DNA from: Mycobacterium paraseoulense
GTDB taxonomy: Bacteria > Actinomycetota > Actinomycetes > Mycobacteriales > Mycobacteriaceae
Length of the DNA stretch: 64,000 bases
Assembly: GCF_010731655.1 (NCBI RefSeq)
Contig: NZ_AP022619.1
Location: 2,170,001 to 2,234,000 of the forward strand
Reading direction: 5' to 3'
Under the pieces are notes generated by a model. The model was given only the letters and a program-made list of their open reading frames with translations, was not told the origin of the DNA and did no database searches. The translations under genes and the position numbers were made by a program. Positions 16,952-24,986 of the stretch are shown here, one piece after another (within the stretch, counting starts at the first letter, position 1; every line of letters starts with the position of its first letter).

Positions 16952-18138
16952 TGGACTTCGACTACACACCCGAACAGGAACAGCTTCGGAAGGACTACCG
17001 GACCCGCCTCGAAGCGGTGATGACGCCGGAGCGCCGAGCCGCCGTCGCCCACCTGATGGAGGGAGGCGCCGCGATCGCCGAATGCAGGCGCGCGCTCGGT
17101 GAGGCCGGGCTGCTCGGCGTCGCCTGGCCGGTGGAATTCGGGGGCGGCGGCCTGACCGCGCTGGAGCAGTACATCTTCTCGGAAGAGGCCCGCAGGGTCA
17201 ACGCCCCGCTGCCGATGATCACCCTCAACACCGTGGGGCCCACACTGATTCAGTACGGCACCGAGGAGCAGAAAGCCAAGTTTCTGCCCGCCATCCTCAA
17301 GGGCACCGTTGAATTTGCGATCGGCTACTCGGAGCCCGGGGCCGGCAGCGATCTCGCGTCGCTGCGCACCACGGCGGTGCGCGACGGCGACGAGTTCGTC
17401 ATCAACGGCTCGAAAATGTTCACCAGCGGCGCCGAGTTCGCCGACTACATCTGGCTGGCCGCACGTACCGACCCGAACGCGAAGAAGCACAAGGGGATAA
17501 CCCTTTTCATCGTGCCGACCGACTCGCCGGGGTTTTCCTGGAAGCCGTTGCGCACCATGCCGGGTGTGTCCACGTATTACACCTTCTACGACGACGTCCG
17601 GGTGCCCGAGAGCGCCATCGTGCTCGGCGTGAACCAGGGCTGGACGTTGGTGACCAACCAGCTGAATCTGGAACGCGCCGCGCTCGGCAACCTCGGCGCC
17701 CTGGAACCGCTGTTCAACAAGACGCTCAAATGGGCGTCGACGACGCCGCTGGACGACGGCATGGTCATCGACAAGCCCTGGGCTCAGCAGGCGCTGGCCC
17801 GCGTGGAAGCGCAGGTCGCGGCCTACCGGCTGCTCAATTTGCGCGTGAACTCGACGATGAGCGCTGGCGCACTCGGCATGGGCGAGGCTTCCGCGGCAAA
17901 GGTGTTCGGCACGGAGCTCACGCAGCAGGTTGCCCGCGAACTGCTCGAGGTTGTCGGCCAGGCCGGTACGCGTAAGGACTCGGCGGCTCCACTCAAGGGC
18001 GAGTTGGAGAGCGCATATCGCATGGCGGTCATCAACACATTCGGCGGCGGTGCCAACGAGCTTCAACGCGACATCATCGCCATGGCAGGTCTGGGGATGC
18101 CGCGCGCGCCGCGCGACATGCGGGCCGGCGCATCCTGA
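16951..18138 (+). CDS. Acyl-CoA dehydrogenase, alpha-type (FadE29/ChsE2-like)
   Basis: 395 residues with the full FadE layout: MDFDYTPEQEQLRKDYR, GYSEPGAGSDLASLRT for FAD/substrate contacts (about 128-143), VINGSKMFTSGAEFADYIW, and the C-terminal NTFGGGANELQRDIIAMAGLGMPR that marks the FAD-binding subunit of igr-type pairs. ATG 16951 overlaps the P450 stop. The beta-type partner lies three genes downstream (19138) rather than next to it. It is expected to form an alpha2beta2 dehydrogenase acting on a short-chain acyl-CoA attached to a bulky ring, as ChsE1-ChsE2 do for the propanoate side chain of cholesterol. Confidence 0.9.
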   Translation: MDFDYTPEQEQLRKDYRTRLEAVMTPERRAAVAHLMEGGAAIAECRRALGEAGLLGVAWPVEFGGGGLTALEQYIFSEEARRVNAPLPMITLNTVGPTLIQYGTEEQKAKFLPAILKGTVEFAIGYSEPGAGSDLASLRTTAVRDGDEFVINGSKMFTSGAEFADYIWLAARTDPNAKKHKGITLFIVPTDSPGFSWKPLRTMPGVSTYYTFYDDVRVPESAIVLGVNQGWTLVTNQLNLERAALGNLGALEPLFNKTLKWASTTPLDDGMVIDKPWAQQALARVEAQVAAYRLLNLRVNSTMSAGALGMGEASAAKVFGTELTQQVARELLEVVGQAGTRKDSAAPLKGELESAYRMAVINTFGGGANELQRDIIAMAGLGMPRAPRDMRAGAS

Positions 18139-18155
18139 GAGGAAGGTACTCAGCC

Positions 18156-18704
18156 GTGACGGAAACAACGAAGGACCCGCTGCGCGAGCGCCTCGATGCG
18201 CTCATCGGTAAACCCATCAGTTCCGGACAGCCGGTCAAGGCGCCAGATCCCGTGAACGCGGCAATGATTCGGCATTGGGCGTACGCGCTCGACGATATGA
18301 ACCCCGCCTATCTGGATCCGGAGTTCGCCGCCTCCTCCCGCTACGGTGGCCTCGTCTCGCCTCCGGTGATGCTGCAGTCGTGGACCATGGCGCCACCCAA
18401 GCTCGCAGGCATTCACGAGCGTGGCGGAGTCCCCGTCGAGCTCAAGGAGAATCCGCTGCAGTTTCTCACCGATGCCGGCTACACCGGCACGGTCGCCACC
18501 AACTCCGAGTTCGAGCTCGAGCGTTACCCCCGGGTGGGCGACGAGATCACCGCCGAAACGGTTTTCGAGACGATCTCCGACGAGAAGAAGACGGCGATGG
18601 GCCACGGCTACTTCGTCACCTGGATCACCACCTATCGCGACCAGAACGGCGAGGTGATCGGCCGCCAGCGGTTCCGCACCCTGCGATTCAAGACGGGAAA
18701 CTGA
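18156..18704 (+). CDS. MaoC-like N-type hydratase subunit (ChsH2 N-domain equivalent)
   Basis: A hotdog-fold protein of 182 residues. It has IRHWAYALDDMNPAYLDPEFAASSRYGGLVSPPVMLQSWTM (about 35-75) and FLTDAGYTGTVATNSEFELERY. This is the FAS1-type dehydratase half that matches the N-terminal domain of ChsH2. The GTG has GAGAGGAAGG upstream. In M. tuberculosis ChsH2 this domain is fused to a DUF35 domain; here the DUF35 part is the separate next gene, with the TGA/ATG overlapping (TGATG). It should pair with the MaoC protein at 20244 to hydrate an enoyl-CoA. A broken copy of its first 30 codons lies at 29498. Confidence 0.88.
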   Translation: MTETTKDPLRERLDALIGKPISSGQPVKAPDPVNAAMIRHWAYALDDMNPAYLDPEFAASSRYGGLVSPPVMLQSWTMAPPKLAGIHERGGVPVELKENPLQFLTDAGYTGTVATNSEFELERYPRVGDEITAETVFETISDEKKTAMGHGYFVTWITTYRDQNGEVIGRQRFRTLRFKTGN

Positions 18705-19117
18705 TGGCCACCAGACTTGCTCCGTCGATCAGTCCGGACACCGAATTCTTCTGGTCGGGCCTTCGGGACCACAAGCTGCTGATCCAGCGGTGCACGGATT
18801 GCAAGACCCTGCGGGTGCCCCCGCGCCCGATGTGCGGGAACTGTCAGTCCCTCAACTGGGATTCCGTCGAATCGACAGGCCGCGGAAAGGTTTACAGCTT
18901 TGTCATGCCGCAATATCCTCCGCTGCCGTTCCTCCAATATCCCTACGTGGTCGCCCTGATCGAGCTCGACGAAGGAGTGCGCATCGTGTCGAACCTGTGC
19001 GAAATCGAGCCCGACACCATCGAGGTCGGGTTGCCCGTCGAGGTCTTCTTCGAGAATTTCGAAGCCATCCCGAGCGGCGAAGAGCTGGTCTTGCACCAGT
19101 TCCGGCCCGCGCGCTGA
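18704..19117 (+). CDS. DUF35 OB-fold protein with zinc ribbon
   Basis: 137 residues. An N-terminal helix (DTEFFWSGLRDHKLLIQ) is followed by a four-Cys rubredoxin-like zinc ribbon (C30, C33, C44, C47) and an OB-fold (RGKVYSFVMPQYP to IEVGLPVEVFFEN). DUF35 proteins bind acyl-CoA thiolases or aldolases and shape their active site; the ChsH2 DUF35 domain is required by the retro-aldolase Ltp2. Its gene overlaps the MaoC-N gene and is followed by fadE, maoC and ltp2. It is therefore probably the Ltp2 partner, freed from the hydratase to which it is fused in the igr operon. Confidence 0.9.
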   Translation: MATRLAPSISPDTEFFWSGLRDHKLLIQRCTDCKTLRVPPRPMCGNCQSLNWDSVESTGRGKVYSFVMPQYPPLPFLQYPYVVALIELDEGVRIVSNLCEIEPDTIEVGLPVEVFFENFEAIPSGEELVLHQFRPAR

Positions 19118-19137
19118 CAACGAGGCATCAAGCGAGC

Positions 19138-20247
19138 ATGGACTTTACCTTCACCGAAGAACAAGAGACGGTCGGCAAGGTGGCCCGTCAACTCTTCGAG
19201 CACCGCGCCACCCCCGATGCTCTGACCGACCTGGAATCGGTCGAGGTTCGCCATGACCAAGCGCTGTGGCGCGAACTCGCTTCGTCGGACCTGCTGGGCA
19301 TCGCGCTGCCCGAGTCCGTCGGCGGCAGCGGACGCGGCTTCCTCGAGCTCGGCGTGCTACTCGCCGAGGTCGGCTGGAGCGTTGCGCCCGTGCCCGTCTA
19401 CGCGACCCTCCTGCTCGGCGCAGATACCATTGCGCGGCACGGTGACTCGGCTATTCATGAGCGGTACCTGCCGGGAGTGGTGGACGGCGGTACGATCCTC
19501 ACAGCCGCACTCGCCGAACAGGGCAACTCCGACCCGACCGCGCCACGCACAACCGCTCGCGCCGACGGCGAGGCCTGGACCCTCGACGGCAGCAAGGAGC
19601 TCGTACCGGCGGCGCAGCTCGCCGACGCCATCGTGGTTTCGGCTCACGCCGACGACGGCCCGGCCTTGTTCGTCGTCGACGCGGCGACCGACGGCGTCAC
19701 CGTGTCGCCGGTAGCCACCACCAACGGTGAGCCCTACGCGGATGTCGAACTCACTGGCGCCGTCGCGCATCGACTCAACGGAGGTGGCGCCGCGGACGCG
19801 GTCGGCTCGCTGTACACCAGGGCACTGGTCGGTTTGTGCGCGATGCAACTCGGCGTCGCCGAACGCGCGCTGAAGATCGCCGCTTCCTATACCGGCGAAC
19901 GCGAGCAGTTCGGCAGACCGATCGGCTCGTTCCAAGCCGTGCAGCAACGGCTGGCCGATGCATTCATCGACGTCGAGGCGATCCGCTGGACCACCTGGCA
20001 CGCCGCGTGGCTGATCGCCGAGGGTCGGCCCGCGACGCGCGAGGCCGCCATCGCCAAGTTCTGGGCGGCTGAAGCCGGAGCGCGGGTCGTGGCGTCGGCC
20101 CAGCAGGTCCACGGCGGCATTGGCATCGACGTGACTTACCCGCTCCACCGATATTTCCTGTGGGGCAAGCAGATCGAGCTCTCCCTGGGCGCGGCCCCTC
20201 TCCAGCTCGCCCGCCTGGGCGCGACCTACCCGGAAGGAACCAGATGA
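19138..20247 (+). CDS. Acyl-CoA dehydrogenase, beta-type (FadE28/ChsE1-like)
   Basis: 369 residues. It starts MDFTFTEEQETVGKVARQLF and has GEREQFGRPIGSFQAVQQRLAD in the C-terminal helical bundle and QQVHGGIGIDVTYPLHRYFLWGKQIEL near the end, the beta-type signature. The central domain lacks a clear SEPGAGSD loop (it reads ALAEQGNSDPTAP), which fits a subunit that does not bind FAD fully by itself. The start follows the DUF35 stop by 20 bases; the TGA overlaps the ATG of the MaoC gene. The likely complex partner is the protein at 16951. Confidence 0.9.
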   Translation: MDFTFTEEQETVGKVARQLFEHRATPDALTDLESVEVRHDQALWRELASSDLLGIALPESVGGSGRGFLELGVLLAEVGWSVAPVPVYATLLLGADTIARHGDSAIHERYLPGVVDGGTILTAALAEQGNSDPTAPRTTARADGEAWTLDGSKELVPAAQLADAIVVSAHADDGPALFVVDAATDGVTVSPVATTNGEPYADVELTGAVAHRLNGGGAADAVGSLYTRALVGLCAMQLGVAERALKIAASYTGEREQFGRPIGSFQAVQQRLADAFIDVEAIRWTTWHAAWLIAEGRPATREAAIAKFWAAEAGARVVASAQQVHGGIGIDVTYPLHRYFLWGKQIELSLGAAPLQLARLGATYPEGTR

Positions 20248-20696
20248 CCTCCACCGCCGATCGCACCACCACGCTGGCGTGGGACTCGATCAATGTGGGT
20301 GACGAAGTTGCCCCGCTGGACGTTCCGGTGACCACCACGCTGATCGTCGCCGGGGCCATCGCATCCCGTGATTACATGCCGGTTCACCACGACCGGGATT
20401 TCGCGAACTCCCAAGGGTCGAAAGACATCTTCTTGAACATCCTCACGACCAATGGTCTGTGCGTGAAGTTCCTGCATGACTGGGCGGGCCCGGAGGCGAT
20501 GATCAAGAAACTGTCCATCCGCCTCGGAGTACCCGCATACCCGAATGATCCGCTCCGGTTCACGGGTTCGGTCACGGACAAGTCCAAGACCGAGCGTGAA
20601 GGACTTGTCGAGGTCGCCCTCAAAGGCACCAACAGCCTCGGTGACCACGTCTCCGGGACCGCGGTGCTCAGCCTGCTCCACGGTGTGGATTCATGA
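20244..20696 (+). CDS. MaoC-type hydratase subunit (ChsH1-like)
   Basis: A single hotdog domain of 150 residues with IASRDYMPVHHDRDFANSQGSKDIFLNILTTNGLCVKFLHDW (about 38-78). The Asp and His of the hydratase-2 motif are present in RDYMPVHHD, and the NILTTNGL stretch is typical of ChsH1 (Rv3541c-like). Together with the 18156 product it should form the heteromeric enoyl-CoA hydratase that supplies the tertiary or secondary hydroxyacyl-CoA for Ltp2. ATG 20244 and the TGA at 20694-20696 both overlap neighbouring genes, so the block fadE-maoC-ltp2 is tightly coupled. Confidence 0.9.
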   Translation: MTSTADRTTTLAWDSINVGDEVAPLDVPVTTTLIVAGAIASRDYMPVHHDRDFANSQGSKDIFLNILTTNGLCVKFLHDWAGPEAMIKKLSIRLGVPAYPNDPLRFTGSVTDKSKTEREGLVEVALKGTNSLGDHVSGTAVLSLLHGVDS

Positions 20697-21862
20697 GTGA
20701 CGGTATCGGCGGAAAAGCCGCGCTGGCCGGTATCGGACAGACCGAGTTTTCCAAGGAATCCGGCCGCACCGAGATGCAACTGGCGTGCGAGGCGGTGCTC
20801 GCCGCGATCCGCGACGCCGGGCTGACGCCCGCAGACATCGACGGCATGGTCACCTTCAGCGTGGACGACAACGAGGAGATTGAGGTCGCCCGCAACGTCG
20901 GCATTCGGGAACTGACATTTTTCACCCGGGTTCCGCACGGCGGCGGGGCCGCCGCGGGCACCGTGATGCAGGCCGCGATGGCGGTCGCGACGGGTGCGGC
21001 GAAGGCGGTGGTGTGCTACCGCGCCTTCAACGAGCGCTCCGGCTTCCGCTTCGGCGGCGCAGGCCGCCAGCCGGGCGTGACACCGCTGTGGATGGCGCCG
21101 TACGCGCCGTTCGGCTTCATGACGCCGGCCGCGTGGGTTGCCTTGCACGCCCACCGCTACATGACGACGTACGGTGTCACCAACGCGGATTTCGGCAAGA
21201 TATCCGTCATCGACCGCAAGCACGCCGCGAAGAATCCCGATGCGTGGTTCTACGGCAAGCCGATCACCCTCGAGCAGCACCAGCAATCACGGTGGATCGT
21301 CGAGCCGGTGTTGCGGCTGCTCGACTGCTGTCAGGAAAGCGACGGCGGCGTTGCCATGGTGGTGACCAGCGTCGAGAGAGCGCGAGACTTGGCCAAGCCG
21401 CCCGCCGTCATCACGGCCGCCGCTCAGGGCGCCGCCTACGACGGCGAGGTGATGACGAGTTACTACCGCGAGGACATCACTGGGCTGCCCGAGATGGGCG
21501 TCGTCGGCGACAAGCTGTGGCGGGATTCCGGGCTTAAACCACAGGATATTTCGACGGCGTTCCTCTACGACCACTTCACGCCCTTCGTCTTCACCCAACT
21601 CGAGGAGCTCGGATTCTGCGGCCGCGGCGAAGCCAAGGACTTCGTCTCGGTCGACGAGCTGTCACTCGGCGGCCGCATGCCGATCAACACCAACGGCGGC
21701 CTGCTGGGCGAGGCGTACATCCACGGCATGAACGGCGTCACCGAGGGCGTCCGTCAGGTGCGCGGCACGTCGCACAATCAGGTGGACAACGTCGAACACG
21801 TGCTAATCACTTCGGGCACCGGCGTTCCCACCAGTGGCTTGATTCTCGCCCCCGATCACTGA
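20693..21862 (+). CDS. ltp2: Ltp2-type SCPx thiolase / retro-aldolase
   Basis: 389 residues of thiolase fold: AALAGIGQTEFSKESGRTE, ACEAVLAAIRDAGLTPADIDG, CYRAFNERSGFRFG, DRKHAAKNPDAWFYGKP, LLDCCQESDGGVAMVV, FLYDHFTPFVFTQLEELGFCGRGEAKDF, and PINTNGGLLGEAYIHGMNGVTEGVRQVRGT. This closely follows the M. tuberculosis Ltp2 pattern, including the Tyr in GEAYIHGMNG. Ltp2 cleaves a beta-hydroxyacyl-CoA side chain, giving a ketone and propionyl-CoA, and needs a DUF35 partner (here 18704). It is the last enzyme of the igr-like operon. The substrate may differ from cholesterol. Confidence 0.9.
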   Translation: MSDGIGGKAALAGIGQTEFSKESGRTEMQLACEAVLAAIRDAGLTPADIDGMVTFSVDDNEEIEVARNVGIRELTFFTRVPHGGGAAAGTVMQAAMAVATGAAKAVVCYRAFNERSGFRFGGAGRQPGVTPLWMAPYAPFGFMTPAAWVALHAHRYMTTYGVTNADFGKISVIDRKHAAKNPDAWFYGKPITLEQHQQSRWIVEPVLRLLDCCQESDGGVAMVVTSVERARDLAKPPAVITAAAQGAAYDGEVMTSYYREDITGLPEMGVVGDKLWRDSGLKPQDISTAFLYDHFTPFVFTQLEELGFCGRGEAKDFVSVDELSLGGRMPINTNGGLLGEAYIHGMNGVTEGVRQVRGTSHNQVDNVEHVLITSGTGVPTSGLILAPDH

Positions 21863-21883
21863 GCACGCAGGCGAGGAAAGCCG

Positions 21884-22489
21884 ATGACGCAGGCTACCGC
21901 GGTCGACACCCGAGCGGCGCTCATCTCGGCCGCGTTCGCCTGCTTCCGAACGCGCGGCCTGCGCAAGACGACGATCGTCGACATCGCACGCGCCGCAGAC
22001 GTGTCCAGAAGCACTTTCTACGAATACTTCCGGGACAAGGAGACGATCGTCGAGGCATGCGCGGAGGAGGCGTCACAAAGCTTCTATCGCAAGCTGGCAA
22101 AGGCGATTGACCGCGACGGCGGCAGCACCCTGGAGGAAAAGCTGGTCCGCGCAGCGGTCTTCGTTACCCAAGCCCGCCGGGTGGTGGAGCACGAGTCATA
22201 TTTCGACGAAGAACAGGTCAACTTGATGTTGACCAAGAACGCGTCGACCCTAGTGCGGGAGTGCGGTGAATTTCTCGCGCCATACATCTCCGCGGCGAGG
22301 CTGACCGGTGAGGTGCGCAGCGACCTCGACGTTCGATCGGCGTCGGAGTGGTTTGCGCGAATCCTGTTGTCGTTGTTCACAACCCCGTCTCCCTATCTCG
22401 ACGTGGATGACGACGCGGTGGCCGACTTCGTCCGAGCGTATGTCGTGCGGGGATTCGGCCATGAGCGGGGCAAACGAAGCAGCGCCTAG
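21884..22489 (+). CDS. TetR-family transcriptional regulator
   Basis: 201 residues with an N-terminal helix-turn-helix (TRAALISAAFACFRTRGLRKTTIVDIARAADVSRSTFYEYFRDKETIV, about 8-57) and a variable ligand-binding C-terminal domain. It starts 21 bases after ltp2 with GAGGAAAG upstream, so it is in the same transcript. A terminal regulator in a catabolic operon usually represses it and is released by a pathway CoA-thioester. Candidate sites are the palindrome at 15593 or the 6-4-6 repeats; the sequence cannot decide. Confidence 0.9.
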   Translation: MTQATAVDTRAALISAAFACFRTRGLRKTTIVDIARAADVSRSTFYEYFRDKETIVEACAEEASQSFYRKLAKAIDRDGGSTLEEKLVRAAVFVTQARRVVEHESYFDEEQVNLMLTKNASTLVRECGEFLAPYISAARLTGEVRSDLDVRSASEWFARILLSLFTTPSPYLDVDDDAVADFVRAYVVRGFGHERGKRSSA

Positions 22490-22528
22490 CTCCCGAGACC
22501 GCCACGCTGACGGCAGGACGATGTGCAC

Positions 22529-23434
22529 CTAGGACCCCGCCTTGGCGCGTGCGCCGTCGAGAGACGGCACTGCGTGGCCTCCCACTCGGTCGATCTCGCG
22601 CAACAGAGGTTTCGCGGCAGCATGGATTTCGCTCATCGTCATGGCGCGTAGTGGGTGGAACCCAAGGATGAGTCGCACATGTCCCCTATCGTCAAGGACG
22701 GGCGCCGAGATGGTGGCAACCCGGAGTGCATCGCGTGCGCCGTCGCCGGATAGCAGGTTCGCCGATATGAACTCGATGCGCAGTTGGTCGACGACGGAGC
22801 GCAAGTTGTGGGGCACTGTCTCGGTAGACAGCGTTTCGATCGCGTGAGCCGCTTGCGCCAGCGCGGGAGTCATCCAATCGACGTCATATCCGCGGTCACG
22901 CGTCTGAGCCAACACTGCGCGAAGGCGCTCCGCCAGCGACGTGTCTCCGGCCGCGCCGCGCTGAATCCACGATTCCTGTTCGGTTGGGATATCCCACGCG
23001 GCGCAGGCGATCCCGAACGGCGGCGCGTAGGGGATCCGCTCGAGCGAAGCGACCGGTGTGGTAGGCCCGTCGGGACTTTCGAACGCGGTAATCACCAGTT
23101 CGTCTCCAGTGCGCTCGACCACCGAGGCCGGCGCACCGGTTGCCTCAGCGAGGCGGTGGATGGCTTCGCGAGCGACAGCCAGAAGTGGGCGCGCTGCTTC
23201 GAACCTCTCCGCGATGAGCGCAATCGTGGGGCCAAGATCAAACTTTTTGGAAATGGGATCCCTTGTCGCCCAACCGCGGTCACACAACGTCTTGAGTATG
23301 GAGTGCGCCGTGGCCTGAGAAAGGCCAAGTTCGCGAGCGACGTCGGAGAAGCGGTGACCGCCATACTCCGGCCTGCTGAGAAACTCAACGACATCGAGGA
23401 CACGCTCGGCCGGTGCTGACGTGACACCGCGCAT
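22529..23434 (-). CDS. IclR-family transcriptional regulator
   Basis: 301 residues. The winged HTH spans about 8-70 (AERVLDVVEFLSRPEYGGHRFSDVARELGLSQATAHSILKTLCDRGWATRD), followed by the IclR effector domain with a GFHPLRAMTMSE C-terminal strand. It faces the ADH-SnoaL-SDR-LLM operon across a 95-base divergent region that contains two outward-facing half-sites (23487-23506), and is the obvious candidate local regulator. IclR proteins typically sense small acids; the effector is unknown. Confidence 0.9.
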   Translation of the reverse strand: MRGVTSAPAERVLDVVEFLSRPEYGGHRFSDVARELGLSQATAHSILKTLCDRGWATRDPISKKFDLGPTIALIAERFEAARPLLAVAREAIHRLAEATGAPASVVERTGDELVITAFESPDGPTTPVASLERIPYAPPFGIACAAWDIPTEQESWIQRGAAGDTSLAERLRAVLAQTRDRGYDVDWMTPALAQAAHAIETLSTETVPHNLRSVVDQLRIEFISANLLSGDGARDALRVATISAPVLDDRGHVRLILGFHPLRAMTMSEIHAAAKPLLREIDRVGGHAVPSLDGARAKAGS

Positions 23435-23486
23435 CTTGACTCCTCTCGCGCCGCATTCTACGGTCGACTCAGTATTCCGATGAATA

Positions 23487-23506
23487 ATTCTCCAATAGTA
23501 GAGAAT
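23487..23506. promoter_or_regulatory. Divergent promoter element ATTCTC-N8-GAGAAT
   Basis: A perfect inverted repeat of 6-bp arms with an 8-base spacer (CAATAGTA) between the IclR gene and the ADH operon. The half-sites are those of the recurring GAGAAT element but face outward. It could be an IclR site or a variant of the window-wide motif. Confidence 0.45.
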
Positions 23507-23529
23507 ATCGCATGAGGATGTGAGAGCCG

Positions 23530-24579
23530 GTGCGTGCCGTAGTGCTGCGAGGCGGGGAGCTTACGGTCCGCGAGACTGCCGATCCCGTTCCCGGGCAGGG
23601 CGATTTGCTGCTCAAGACCCTCAGCACCGCGATCTGTGCGTCCGACGTGCACTACATGGACCATCCGGAATTGGCGATCGACGATCCGACGGGTCGGTCG
23701 CTCTACGACCCTGACCGCGACGTTGTCTTGGGGCACGAGTTCGTCGGTGAAGTGATCGGCCACGGCCCTGGATGCGGCGAAGCCTTCCCGATCGGGGCCA
23801 GGGTGACGTCGATGCCGATCCGGTTGGTCGACGGCGGCGCCGGGGGTCTACGCATTATCGGACAGCACCCCGAGGCGCAGGGCAGTTTCGGAGAGTTGCT
23901 TGTGGTACCCGAGGCAACCGCAAGGGTGATAGAGGGCCCGGTGTCCAGCGATGCGGTCGCCGTGGTCGACGCCTTCGCGGTCGGCGAGTTTTATGTCCGC
24001 GCCTCGAATCTGCAGCCCGGCGAGATCCCGATCGTCGTCGGCGCGGGCGCCATCGGGCTGTCGGCGGTCGCTGCGCTCAGCGCGCGCGGGGTTGATCCGA
24101 TCATCGTGTCCGACTTCAGCGCCGACCGCCGCGAACTGGCCCAGTCCGGGTTCGGCGCGCATGTTCTGGTCGATCCGGCAAAGCAGTCGGTGTTCGACGC
24201 CTTCCGCACGTTGCGCGCCGAACGCCACATGAACGGCTCCGCCGTGGTGTTCGAATGCGTTGGCGCTGCGGGTCTCATCGACAGCATCGTCGCGGAGGCG
24301 GAGTTCTCATCACGCATTTACTGCGCGGGTGGCTGGTACACCGGCGACACCCTCGACATCACCAAAGCCACCCGAAACGGCCTCACTCTCCAGTTCGGTG
24401 GAGGACCGCTCCCGCAGGACTGGTACGGCGTTCTGGATGCGGTCGTCGAGGGGAAGCTGAACCCACTGCCCAGCGTCGGCAAGATCATCGGCCTCGACGA
24501 GGTGCCCGCGGCGCTGGCGGCGGCGCGGCGATCCGAAGGCCCACCCCGCGTCGTGATCCACCCGAACGGTGACCTCTGA
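23530..24579 (+). CDS. MDR-family alcohol dehydrogenase-like oxidoreductase
   Basis: 349 residues of the medium-chain dehydrogenase family. It has the catalytic-zinc region TAICASDVHYMDHPE (Cys near 37), VLGHEFVGEVIGHG, the Rossmann motif IPIVVGAGAIGLSAVAALSARG (about 169-190), and AVVFECVGAAGLID. The four-Cys structural zinc lobe is absent (RVTSMPIRLVDGGAGG instead), as in some threonine or sorbitol dehydrogenase-like members. The GTG start at 23530 gives the family N-terminus MRAVVLRGGELTVRE. Its TGA overlaps the ATG of the SnoaL gene. A collapsed copy of its first part lies at 1356-1550. It probably oxidises a secondary alcohol in a four-gene cassette. Confidence 0.88.
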   Translation: MRAVVLRGGELTVRETADPVPGQGDLLLKTLSTAICASDVHYMDHPELAIDDPTGRSLYDPDRDVVLGHEFVGEVIGHGPGCGEAFPIGARVTSMPIRLVDGGAGGLRIIGQHPEAQGSFGELLVVPEATARVIEGPVSSDAVAVVDAFAVGEFYVRASNLQPGEIPIVVGAGAIGLSAVAALSARGVDPIIVSDFSADRRELAQSGFGAHVLVDPAKQSVFDAFRTLRAERHMNGSAVVFECVGAAGLIDSIVAEAEFSSRIYCAGGWYTGDTLDITKATRNGLTLQFGGGPLPQDWYGVLDAVVEGKLNPLPSVGKIIGLDEVPAALAAARRSEGPPRVVIHPNGDL

Positions 24580-24986
24580 TGTCGGACCGCGACGACATTT
24601 TCGACCTCACAGTCCGGTATGCAACGGCAATCGACAGCCGGCAATACTGGCTTCTCACGACAGTCTTCTCCGAGGATGCGCGCATCGACTACGGTGTGGT
24701 CGGCCAGTGGACCGGTGGCGCAGAGGTTGCGCGGTTTATGGAGGCAGCGCACGTCGGTGCGGCGCACACGATCCATCGAATGACCAACCAGGCCATCGCA
24801 ATAGACACCGACACCGCGACGATCCGCACCTGCGTCGACGCACTGATCCTGATGGAGGACGGCTCGGGCGCGAACCCCGTCGGTTATTACGACGACCACG
24901 CCGTACGGACGCCAGACGGTTGGCGGATCGACCGCCGTACCTACACCTCGGTTCGGCTCGCTGCGGTGCCGGGCGCCCATGGGTGA
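24579..24986 (+). CDS. SnoaL/NTF2-like protein
   Basis: 135 residues with DIFDLTVRYATAIDSRQYWLLTTVFSEDARIDYG at the N-terminus and AHTIHRMTNQAIAIDTDTATIRTCVDALI in the sheet. This is the SnoaL_4 pattern common in mycobacterial aromatic and steroid clusters. It overlaps the ADH by TGATG and the SDR by 8 bases, so it is part of a tightly packed cassette. It may isomerise, dehydrate or bind the ADH product; the catalytic residue cannot be assigned with confidence. Confidence 0.85.
   Translation: MSDRDDIFDLTVRYATAIDSRQYWLLTTVFSEDARIDYGVVGQWTGGAEVARFMEAAHVGAAHTIHRMTNQAIAIDTDTATIRTCVDALILMEDGSGANPVGYYDDHAVRTPDGWRIDRRTYTSVRLAAVPGAHG

Noticed and set aside
16681..18168. Long open frames on the minus strand opposite the P450/fadE genes (and many similar ones elsewhere)
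   Set aside because: They are antisense frames opposite genes with clear family motifs, a usual effect of high GC at third positions. They show low-complexity Arg/His/Asp-rich translations and no motifs.
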